A stretch of 64,000 nt of DNA from assembly GCA_029785235.1 (NCBI GenBank), contig JAFMAA010000004.1:78433-142432 (forward strand). The letters are read 5' to 3'. The translations under genes were made by a program, and so were the position numbers. Source of the stretch: Nitrososphaerota archaeon (GTDB lineage: Archaea > Thermoproteota > Nitrososphaeria > Nitrososphaerales > UBA183). This document shows positions 32,979 through 40,363 of this stretch, one piece after another; position 1 is the first letter of the stretch; the number at the start of each line of letters is the position of its first letter. Below the pieces are notes generated by a model that saw nothing but the letters and a program-made list of their open reading frames with translations, was not told the origin of the DNA and ran no database searches.

Positions 32979-34730
32979 CTACTCCACTATCGTCTCGTCT
33001 TCTATCTTTCTCCTCATAGCACGGACTAGATCGCCCCGAGAAAGGTATCCTACGACCGCGCCGTCGTCATCCGTTGCCACTAGGAAAGGCACGTCGCGTA
33101 GCGACATCCTCCTCAGAGCGTCATAGGCATACTCTCTCTGCGGCATCGACTCGAACTCCTTCGAACACGCCTCGCCAGCAGTCAGCTCTCTGCTGGCGCT
33201 GGCCGCCGCCGCATACACTTGTTCGCGGCTTATCACCCCGACCACCTTCGCGCCGCTCACAACGATCAACCGCTTTCTCGCGCTAAACGGGTGTCCCGGG
33301 GTCGTCATCTGCTTATAGAGTTCGACCACGGGCTGCCCCGCGTCTACTGTCACAGGGGGAGCCGACATGACCGAGCCTATCCTGATTTGCCGGAGCGGGT
33401 TGTACTCGTAGATGTTCTTCACCCTGAACCCCCTCCCGGCCAGCCTCTCCGTCATGATCGAGTCCTCCATCAGGACTTCGCCCACGAGTTCCCCGATGAC
33501 GACGGTGATGATGATTGGGAGCACCCCCTGGTAGTCCTTGGTCACTTCAAGCGCGAATATTATTGATGTAAACGGGGCGCGCGACGCCGTGCCAAAGACC
33601 GCCGCCATCCCGGCGATAGCGAACACAGGAGGGCTCACGCCCAGCCCCGGAGCGACTGAAACGATCCACGAGCCGAACAGGTACCCCACCGACCCTCCAA
33701 TCAGGAAGAGCGGTGCCAGTGTTCCTCCTGAGGTCTGGGACCCCATAGCCAGAAGCCAGGCTGCCGCCTTGGCAACGAGGATCATCAGAACCACTTCAAC
33801 TGCGAACTGTCCTGTCAGCACCCCGGAGATGACGTTGTATCCTACCCCGAGTACCTGAGGAACGGCGAATCCTATCACCCCGACCGCTAGCCCACCTATG
33901 GCGGGCAGCCAAGGCTGACCGAGCTTCAGGCTCGAGAACAGGCGTTCGGTCCTGTATAGGCCGCGGGACAGAGCTGAGCCAAGGACACCACAGACTAGGC
34001 CGAGCCCCGCATAGAACGGGAGAGTGCCGATTCCTCCGAAGTTGTAAGACGGAGTCAGGAAGAGAGGTTGCGACGAAATAAGATAGATGTGCATCCACCC
34101 CCCGATGGCCGCCCCAACGGCGACGGGGACCAGCGACTTGACCCTGAACTCGAAGAGCAGAAGCTCGATGGCGAGGAGTATGGCCGCAATGGGGGTCCCG
34201 AAGACCGCCGCCATCCCGGCAGAAGCACCAGACGCAAGGAGGATTTTCCTCTCCGCCCCCGTCATACGGATTTTCTGTCCGACAAAAGAGCCGAACGCCC
34301 CCCCTGTCTGGATTATCGGCCCTTCCGCGCCGAAGGGCTGGCCTGACCCTATGGTGACAGCGGCGGACACGGCCTTGAGCACCCCAACCTTCGGCTCAAT
34401 CTTGCTGCGATTGAGCAGCACAGACTCCATCGTCTCCGGGATGCCGTGTCCGACAATCTTGGTGGAGCCGTACTTGATCATCAGGCCCGCGATGAGCCCA
34501 CCGACAACGGGAAGGACGACTACAAGCACCCCGAGGTGGTTGAATTCTGGGGAAGCGAACGAGAAACTGAACTGCCCGTAATAGAACAGGTTCGTGATCA
34601 GACCGATCAGGTGATAGAGCGCGAAGGCGATGAAGCCGGCAACGAATCCGATTCCTACAGCCAGGAGGGTCAGGAGGCCTATCCTTGATTCCTCCCGTTC
34701 CAAGTTCGTCTTGTTCTTGCTAGCGGGCAT
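32979..34730 (-). CDS. ClC-type chloride channel/transporter with CBS domains
   Basis: A 583-residue membrane protein. Family signatures are GHGIPE, GSGQPFGAEGPIIQ (containing the gating Glu) and GTASRAPFTS, spread over about 10-12 membrane helices up to residue 430. A C-terminal cytosolic tandem CBS pair follows (about 440-580), ending MRRKIEDETIVE. ClC proteins conduct Cl- or exchange Cl- for H+; the gating Glu suggests an exchanger is possible, but one residue does not decide it. CBS domains bind nucleotides and tune activity. It is divergent from an HTH_10 regulator, with a 19-bp palindrome between them. Confidence 0.9.
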   Translation of the reverse strand: MPASKNKTNLEREESRIGLLTLLAVGIGFVAGFIAFALYHLIGLITNLFYYGQFSFSFASPEFNHLGVLVVVLPVVGGLIAGLMIKYGSTKIVGHGIPETMESVLLNRSKIEPKVGVLKAVSAAVTIGSGQPFGAEGPIIQTGGAFGSFVGQKIRMTGAERKILLASGASAGMAAVFGTPIAAILLAIELLLFEFRVKSLVPVAVGAAIGGWMHIYLISSQPLFLTPSYNFGGIGTLPFYAGLGLVCGVLGSALSRGLYRTERLFSSLKLGQPWLPAIGGLAVGVIGFAVPQVLGVGYNVISGVLTGQFAVEVVLMILVAKAAAWLLAMGSQTSGGTLAPLFLIGGSVGYLFGSWIVSVAPGLGVSPPVFAIAGMAAVFGTASRAPFTSIIFALEVTKDYQGVLPIIITVVIGELVGEVLMEDSIMTERLAGRGFRVKNIYEYNPLRQIRIGSVMSAPPVTVDAGQPVVELYKQMTTPGHPFSARKRLIVVSGAKVVGVISREQVYAAAASASRELTAGEACSKEFESMPQREYAYDALRRMSLRDVPFLVATDDDGAVVGYLSRGDLVRAMRRKIEDETIVE

Positions 34731-34788
34731 TCTCCATTCTCAAACCGAGCGGCGGGCCGCAGAACCCCAAAAGCTGACATAACACTTG

Positions 34789-34807
34789 AACCTAACAGTG
34801 TTAGGTT
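34789..34807. promoter_or_regulatory. 19-bp perfect palindrome between divergent genes
   Basis: AACCTAACAGTGTTAGGTT is a perfect 9-bp inverted repeat around one central base. It lies between the ClC gene (start 34730) and the regulator gene (start 34862). A second overlapping inverted repeat (AACACT and AGTGTT, 34781-34802) shares it. It is a likely operator. Confidence 0.6.
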
Positions 34808-34861
34808 TGCAGGGAGCTACCACACTAGGTTTTTCTGACCCGTTTCGGCGTACGCCGGTGT

Positions 34862-35518
34862 ATGGACCTTATCGAAGTCAAGATACTGGCCAGGGGCCGC
34901 CAGAAGTGGATCTACGGCATCACATCGAAGTTCAAGGCGAGGTTCCTTATCCTGCACTCCAAGCCATCCAAGCGAAGAGACGAGGTTCTCCAACTTTTTG
35001 AGATAACCGTAGACCAGAGCGCAAAGAGCAAGATGCTCAAGCACCTCCTGAGCAGCCGAGAAGTGTCCGAGCTCGAGGTCAGCAGTTCGAGCCATGGGAG
35101 GGTCTTCGGCCTCGTGAGAGCGAAGGGGGAGATAATGCGTTGCATCGCCGAATCCGATTGCTTCCTTGTTTCTGCTTCCGGCGAGTACGGGTCTCCGATT
35201 GCGTGGAAGGTGCTCGGGACCAAGCGCTCGCTAAGGAGACTTATGAGCCGCCTGAAGGCCAAGAAGATCAGCTACCAAGTGGCCGACATCTCGGTGGTCA
35301 GGAGGAGGAAGGTCCTGACGACGAGGCAGGAGTGGCTCCTTCGCGAAGCCTTCGAACGAGGATACTTCGACTATCCCAAGAAGGTCCGCATCAGGCCACT
35401 TGCGAGCGCGCTAGGGGTGTCAGCACCGACCCTACATGAGTCCCTACGGAAAACCCAGCGCAGGCTCATCGAGGAGCACTTCGAGGGGGAGGGTCCGCCA
35501 CTTCTGGCGAAGAACTGA
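34862..35518 (+). CDS. HTH_10-type (bacterioopsin-activator-like) regulator
   Basis: A 218-residue transcription regulator. The C-terminal helix-turn-helix, LTTRQEWLLREAFERGYFDYP then ASALGVSAPTLHESLRKTQRRLI, is the HTH_10 pattern of haloarchaeal Bat-like regulators. The N-terminal domain (about 1-140) has no known ligand motif. It may regulate the divergent ClC gene through the palindrome at 34789; the closeness and orientation support this, but there is no direct proof. ATG 34862 is clear. Confidence 0.8.
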   Translation: MDLIEVKILARGRQKWIYGITSKFKARFLILHSKPSKRRDEVLQLFEITVDQSAKSKMLKHLLSSREVSELEVSSSSHGRVFGLVRAKGEIMRCIAESDCFLVSASGEYGSPIAWKVLGTKRSLRRLMSRLKAKKISYQVADISVVRRRKVLTTRQEWLLREAFERGYFDYPKKVRIRPLASALGVSAPTLHESLRKTQRRLIEEHFEGEGPPLLAKN

Positions 35519-36829
35519 TCAGATGACCCAGGCTTCGGGCTCGACATCCCTCCTTTCGAACCCTATCTTGGAGACCTTGTATTTCGCCCCGCCGTAAAGC
35601 GTGGCTTCCTTTTCTTCCCGGTAAACCGAAGCCACCACTCTTCCAAGAGAATCCCCTTTCATGATGCCGCTTCCACTGTCCCCTCCCGCGACGATCAGGT
35701 TCTGATTCCTGAACACGAAGGGGAGGTTGTCGATGGTGTTGTAGGCGTAGAGCCCTGCCCACATCGCCTTGACCCCAGCGTCTCGAAACATGGGGAAGTA
35801 AGCGGAGAGGATTGGGAGCACGTCCCGCTGGTAGTACTCTGCCTCTGCCTGATACTTCTCCAGGTCATGGTCAGGAATGTCGATGAACTGGCGATTGATT
35901 TCATCTTCGCACCCAACCCAAAAGCAACCTTCCTCGCTCACGGGCTTGAAGTGCACCCCTGCCTTCGGGAGGATGACCATGGGCGCCAGCCCAACGGAGT
36001 TGAACTCACGGGAGCGCAGGAGCCCCTCCATGTCCTGTCCCTTCGCATAGACGCTGAACAGCTGCCTCTTCTTTGCCTTCACGTGGCCATCGACCCCTGC
36101 AGGCTCTAACAGTTCGTTCAGCCAAGCCCCTCCGGCAAGCACGACCGTGTCGGCGAGCAGTGGCTCCCCGTCTGACAGCGCGACGCCTTCGATTCTGGTT
36201 TCCTGCCAGACGTGTGGCTCGCCTTCGATTCCCAGCCGTTTCGTCGGGCCTATCATGAGGGCGCTGACTTCTGAGTTGAATGCGAACTTCCCCCCCGCCT
36301 TCGCGAATCCGTCAGCGTAAAACCCCGCGAGCTTTTCGGGGTCGAGCCTCCCGCACTTCGGGCCGAAGACGGCCCCATCGACGTCAGGGAGGCCCATCAT
36401 CCTGGCGTCTTCACTGGCCCCGAATTCGGTGACCATCCCAGGCAGCATGCGTCTTAGGGCAGGCCGTTCGTACAAGACTGTTTCAACGCCGTTCGAGCGC
36501 ATCTTCTCCAGGTACGGCTCGCTCCTCCTCAGCTGCGCTTCATTCATCAGCCAGAGGTACCCGATCTTCTGGAGGCCGACGTCCACTTTGAGTTCCTCCT
36601 GAAGGTGGAGGTAGAAGTCGACGGAACTGTCCGCCAGTACCTGGTTGTCCGACGAAGAGAACGTGTTCCTGAACATGGAGTTGCTTCTTCCCGTGTTCCC
36701 CTGAGCCACCGCGCCGAACCTGTCCACCACCACCATTCGCTTGTCAGGGCTGTTCTTCTGGAGGTGGTAGGCCGAGGCGAGCCCCGTTATCCCTGCCCCC
36801 ACTATGATGACATCATAACGCCCTGGCAT
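35519..36829 (-). CDS. FAD-dependent oxidoreductase of the DAO family
   Basis: A 436-residue flavoprotein. The N-terminal dinucleotide fold VIIVGAGITGLASAYHL binds FAD ADP; a GCEDEI-containing middle and a C-terminal FVFRNQNLIVAGGDSGSGIMKG complete the DAO/glycine oxidase pattern. It would oxidise amino acids or related amines, substrate unknown. It ends immediately next to the regulator gene's stop (35518), a convergent arrangement. Length is typical for the family. Confidence 0.8.
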   Translation of the reverse strand: MPGRYDVIIVGAGITGLASAYHLQKNSPDKRMVVVDRFGAVAQGNTGRSNSMFRNTFSSSDNQVLADSSVDFYLHLQEELKVDVGLQKIGYLWLMNEAQLRRSEPYLEKMRSNGVETVLYERPALRRMLPGMVTEFGASEDARMMGLPDVDGAVFGPKCGRLDPEKLAGFYADGFAKAGGKFAFNSEVSALMIGPTKRLGIEGEPHVWQETRIEGVALSDGEPLLADTVVLAGGAWLNELLEPAGVDGHVKAKKRQLFSVYAKGQDMEGLLRSREFNSVGLAPMVILPKAGVHFKPVSEEGCFWVGCEDEINRQFIDIPDHDLEKYQAEAEYYQRDVLPILSAYFPMFRDAGVKAMWAGLYAYNTIDNLPFVFRNQNLIVAGGDSGSGIMKGDSLGRVVASVYREEKEATLYGGAKYKVSKIGFERRDVEPEAWVI

Positions 36830-36883
36830 CGCGGCTTCGTCCTGCGTTTGTTAAAAAAGCCCTTCGCAGCCGCAACATGGGTG

Positions 36884-37648
36884 ATGGACGAGAAGGGACC
36901 AACAGAGCGTTTCTTCGGGGCTCACGCCGAAGGCTACGCCAAGAGCCAAAGCCACGCCCACGGCAGGGACCTAGGGACGCTCGTGGACGCACTGAGACCC
37001 AAGCCAGTCGAACTCGCGCTAGACGTGGCTACCGGGACCGGGTTCACTGCGGTCGCCCTGGCACCCCACGTCAGCTACGTGACAGGGATTGACGTGACCG
37101 CCGAGATGTTGGACAGGGCCAGAAGACTAGCCCACAACGAGGGAGTCCTGAACGTCACCTTTGAACTTGGCAACGCCCAAGCGACGAAGTTCGCCGACCG
37201 GACGTACGACATCGTCACTACCCGTAGGGCCGCACATCATTTCCAAGACGTGCCCAAATTCCTCAGGGAAGCCTACAGGGTTCTCAGGCCGAAGGGAAGA
37301 CTCGGCCTCGTGGACATGTCTCCACCTGAAGGGACCGAGGTGTTCTGCAACCAGATTGAGAGGCTCCGGGACGGCAGCCACGCCGAAGCCTTCACGCCGA
37401 ACGCATGGAAATCGATGGTCGCGAAAGCAGGTTTTCGGACCCTATTCTCCGAAGTCATCGGAGAGCATGTGACCTTCGAACGATGGCTCTATCCAGTCGA
37501 ATTAGGCGGAGAGGTAGAGGCTGCCATACGCGCAGCTTGGAGGTCCGCTGGGCAGGAGACAAGACGTCAACTGAACGCCAATTACCGCAACGATGTCAAA
37601 AGCTGGAAGAAATCCCGGATTGTCCTTGTAGCGGTGAAGACGAGCTGA
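36884..37648 (+). CDS. Class I SAM-dependent methyltransferase (UbiE-like)
   Basis: A 254-residue methyltransferase. Motif I LDVATGTGFTAVAL, GIDVTAEMLDRAR and DIVTTRRAAHHFQD give the SAM-binding Rossmann fold of the UbiE/type 11 group. The acceptor is unknown; small molecules are usual for this group. ATG 36884 is chosen because TTAAAAAAG near 36850 lies about 25-30 bases upstream. The stop overlaps the start of the polymerase gene by one base, so they are co-transcribed. Confidence 0.8.
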   Translation: MDEKGPTERFFGAHAEGYAKSQSHAHGRDLGTLVDALRPKPVELALDVATGTGFTAVALAPHVSYVTGIDVTAEMLDRARRLAHNEGVLNVTFELGNAQATKFADRTYDIVTTRRAAHHFQDVPKFLREAYRVLRPKGRLGLVDMSPPEGTEVFCNQIERLRDGSHAEAFTPNAWKSMVAKAGFRTLFSEVIGEHVTFERWLYPVELGGEVEAAIRAAWRSAGQETRRQLNANYRNDVKSWKKSRIVLVAVKTS

Positions 37649-38775
37649 TGGGAACTGGGTCGCCGAAGCCGCCCGCAAACCGGGTCATCGGCCACATCGA
37701 CATCGACTATTTTTACGCTCAGGTCGAGGAGGTGGAAGATCCTTCGCTCAAGCAGAGACCAGTAATTGTCTGTGTCTTCTCAGGGAGAACCGAAGACAGT
37801 GGCGTAGTCGCGACGGCGAACTATAGGGCTAGGGCATTCGGTGTTCACTCTGCGATGCCGATTGCCCAAGCGAAGAGAAAGCTCGAAGGGAGGGATCCGG
37901 CCATAATCAGGATGGACCACGAGAAATACGAAGTCATTTCGGCTAGGATAATGGACGCACTGGAGAACATGGTGGACACCCTCGAACCCACAGGCATCGA
38001 CGAGGCCTTCTTCGACCTGACCGCTTCCACCACTGGCGACTACGCCAAGGCACGGGAGAGGGTCGCATCTATCAAGAAGGCAATTTTCGACGACGAGCAT
38101 CTTACCAGCTCTGTGGGGTTGGGTAGGAGCAAGGCCGTAGCCAAACTAGGATCGGACATGTCGAAGCCGAACGGACTGACCGTCGTCCTCCCCGAGGAGA
38201 CCGCGAAGTTCCTCGCACCGATTCCGGCGTCCAAGCTCTATGGCGTGGGGCCAAAGACCTCCGCGTCCCTCACGGAAATGGGGATTTCGACCGTGGCCGA
38301 ACTCGCTATGGCAGAGCCCGCGGAACTCGAGAGGCGGTTCGGTAGAAAATTCGGAGGTTATCTCCTCGCAGTCGCGACGGGGATGGACGACGGCAAAGTG
38401 ACGAAGGGGCTCGAGCCAACCCAGTTCAGTAGGATTGTCACGCTGAAGCAGGACACTAGGGACCCCAAGGAGATTCTCGACCAGTTATCCGGCGGCATCG
38501 ATTATGTCCACGAAAAACTCGCTGCCTCATCGAGATCGTTCAAGACCATCACCGCGATAGGCATCCTGATCGACCTGTCTACCAGGACGAAGAGCAGGTC
38601 ATTGGAGACCCCCCTCGATGACCCTACGACCCTCAGGGGTTCCATCCTTTCGCTCTTCGAGGAGCTCGGAAAATCGACAGGAAAGGACTTCCGGAGGGTC
38701 GGAATACGCGTTTCCGGCCTCTCAGCTACAGGGACTCAAGGTTCGCTCAATGAGTTCCTCCGCCTAGCCAGATGA
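37648..38775 (+). CDS. dbh: Y-family DNA polymerase (Dpo4/DinB-like)
   Basis: A 375-residue translesion polymerase. The palm has HIDIDYFYAQVEE with two catalytic Asp, the AIRMDHEKYE region, and TGIDEAFFDLT with the third acid set; the helix-hairpin-helix GVGPKTSASLTEMGI lies in the thumb, and a little-finger domain follows. It bypasses damaged bases with low fidelity. Its start overlaps the upstream methyltransferase gene's stop, and its own end overlaps a SWIM zinc-finger gene, giving a three-gene unit. Archaeal Y-family enzymes of this length are common. Confidence 0.95.
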   Translation: MGTGSPKPPANRVIGHIDIDYFYAQVEEVEDPSLKQRPVIVCVFSGRTEDSGVVATANYRARAFGVHSAMPIAQAKRKLEGRDPAIIRMDHEKYEVISARIMDALENMVDTLEPTGIDEAFFDLTASTTGDYAKARERVASIKKAIFDDEHLTSSVGLGRSKAVAKLGSDMSKPNGLTVVLPEETAKFLAPIPASKLYGVGPKTSASLTEMGISTVAELAMAEPAELERRFGRKFGGYLLAVATGMDDGKVTKGLEPTQFSRIVTLKQDTRDPKEILDQLSGGIDYVHEKLAASSRSFKTITAIGILIDLSTRTKSRSLETPLDDPTTLRGSILSLFEELGKSTGKDFRRVGIRVSGLSATGTQGSLNEFLRLAR

Positions 38776-39164
38776 TGCACATGTCTGATCAAAGAAACTC
38801 TCTAAGACGAGGACTCCCCGAACTCGAGGAGCACGGAGCGAAACTCGACAGGGCGATAGACGCGGTCCTTTCGGGGAGCGTCAAAGAGGCACGTTTCTTA
38901 CCTAGCGGAAGGAAGGTGATAACGGTAGTGGGGCGGCTCGGCGACGAGTTTCTCGACCCGGAGAAGCCATACTGCTCTTGCAGCAACTTCTTCTTCCGCG
39001 TACTGGGCGGGAGCGAAGCGACCTGCTACCACCTACTAGGCTACAAGATGGCCGCGAAAGCCGGGAAGATAGACGTGACCGAGTTCGCCGACGACCAGTA
39101 CGGGGATTATCTCTCGGCCGCAGTCCACGACGTCTTCGAAGTCCTGCGCAGAAGCGGCAGCTAA
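38772..39164 (+). CDS. SWIM zinc-finger protein
   Basis: A 130-residue protein with CSCSNFFFRVLGGSEATCYHL: C-x-C followed by C-x-H, the SWIM zinc finger. SWIM domains bind DNA or proteins; Shu2-like SWIM proteins act with recombination and damage tolerance. The gene overlaps the end of the polymerase gene (start at 38772), so a shared role in DNA-damage tolerance is likely by context. The rest is a short helical domain. ATG 38772 and ATG 38781 are both possible starts. Confidence 0.8.
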   Translation: MMHMSDQRNSLRRGLPELEEHGAKLDRAIDAVLSGSVKEARFLPSGRKVITVVGRLGDEFLDPEKPYCSCSNFFFRVLGGSEATCYHLLGYKMAAKAGKIDVTEFADDQYGDYLSAAVHDVFEVLRRSGS

Positions 39165-39177
39165 AAGGGCAGGGCAG

Positions 39178-39280
39178 AGCCAGCGGCGAGATTCGATCTC
39201 GCGACCCCCTGCTCTCTCTCATGAGATACAAGGCAGGTGCTGGAGTCGGTTTCCCTCTAACCAGGCTGAGCTACGCTGGC
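39178..39280 (-). tRNA. tRNA-Thr (anticodon UGU) with two putative introns
   Basis: The acceptor stem GCCAGCG/CGCTGGC, D arm GCTC with GG in the loop, anticodon stem CCTGC/GCAGG around CTTGTA and T arm GCGAG/CTCGC fold normally, with U73 as in archaeal tRNA-Thr. Two insertions break the linear order: 15 bases after position 24 in the D arm (GGAAACCGACTCCAG) and 13 bases at the canonical 37/38 site (TCTCATGAGAGAG). Junctions may shift by a base. Mature length would be 75. T54 is A here, which is unusual. Confidence 0.85.
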
Positions 39281-39361
39281 CCGACAGCGCTCGCCCCGAG
39301 CTATCTTTATCACCTTTGTTGCCTTCGATACATCTTAAACTACCCCGTCCTCAAATCCCGC

Positions 39362-40165
39362 GTGGAGTACCACAGGCTAGGAAGTACCGGGGAGAAAATA
39401 TCCACCATAGGGATGGGGACCTGGAGGATAGGCTCCTACGCTACCCCAGGCGAGAGGACAAGTCAGGTGAATGCCCTGAAGAGAGGGGTCGAGTTGGGCA
39501 TAAACCACATCGATACCGCCGAGATGTATCATTCGGGACGGTCCGAAGAGGTTGTCGGAGAAGCAGTCAAGGGCATACGCAAAGACGTCTTCATAGCCTC
39601 GAAGGTCGCGCCCGGGCACCTCCGCCACGACGACGTGATTGCCGCGTGCAAAGGGAGCCTGAAGAGACTCGACACCAGCTACGTGGACCTGTATATGGTC
39701 CATTGGCCCGACTCCAAGGTCCCCATCAAAGAGACGATGTCAGCGATGGAGAAGCTCGTAGAGGACGGACTGGTCAGGTTCATCGGCGTGAGTAACTTCA
39801 GCGTGGCCGAGACCGAGGCAGCAAGGACAGCCCTGCCGAAGAGCGAGCTCGTCTCCAACCAAGTCGAATATTCACTGGAGGCCCGCACCGTAGAGGCGGA
39901 CGTGCTCCCTTATTGTTCAAAGGAAAAGCTAACGCTCATAGCCTACAGCCCCCTCGCCAGAGGGAACATAACAAACTCGATTCCCGAAGCGTTACTCCAC
40001 AAATACAAAATGACAGCCGCACAGGCCATGCTCAACTGGGTCACCCGGAGCGAAAACGTCGTGGCGATACCCAAGGCAACCAAGATTGTCCACCTAGAAG
40101 AGAACGCGGCGGCGGTGTCGAGGAGGTTTACGCCCGACGAGTACGAGCAACTGTCGAAGATATAG
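39362..40165 (+). CDS. Aldo/keto reductase
   Basis: A 267-residue oxidoreductase of the AKR superfamily. DTAEMY contains the catalytic Asp and Tyr, followed by the Lys in FIASKVAP and the His in MVHWPDS; AIPKATKIVHLEENAA binds the NADPH phosphate. It reduces aldehydes or ketones; the substrate is unknown. GTG 39362 is chosen because a CTTAAAC box near 39333 suits leaderless transcription. A second, about 50% similar by eye, AKR lies at 44110. Confidence 0.85.
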   Translation: MEYHRLGSTGEKISTIGMGTWRIGSYATPGERTSQVNALKRGVELGINHIDTAEMYHSGRSEEVVGEAVKGIRKDVFIASKVAPGHLRHDDVIAACKGSLKRLDTSYVDLYMVHWPDSKVPIKETMSAMEKLVEDGLVRFIGVSNFSVAETEAARTALPKSELVSNQVEYSLEARTVEADVLPYCSKEKLTLIAYSPLARGNITNSIPEALLHKYKMTAAQAMLNWVTRSENVVAIPKATKIVHLEENAAAVSRRFTPDEYEQLSKI

Positions 40166-40169
40166 GATC

Positions 40170-40292
40170 TTATTCTGTTGGCAGCGGGAATAGGCATCTT
40201 GAGCAGCAGTTGTACGCCATCTCCAGGCTGCTTTCAGGATCGATGTAGCCGTCGCACCACACGCAATGGTTACGGACGAAGACTGCCTGCAT
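40170..40292 (-). CDS. Mini zinc-ribbon protein, 40 aa
   Basis: ATG at 40292 opens a 40-residue frame with NHCVWCDG and NCCSRCLF pairs, a compact zinc ribbon. A strong TTTATATATC box lies about 26 bases upstream (near 40318), a textbook leaderless promoter, which makes this the best-supported of the mini zinc genes. It converges on the aldo/keto reductase gene four bases away. Function unknown. Confidence 0.6.
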   Translation of the reverse strand: MQAVFVRNHCVWCDGYIDPESSLEMAYNCCSRCLFPLPTE

Positions 40293-40363
40293 GGTAGCTG
40301 AACGCCGCGGTTCCGATATATAAAATACCACAAACGTCGTGCGGCGATTCTACGTTAAGCGAA

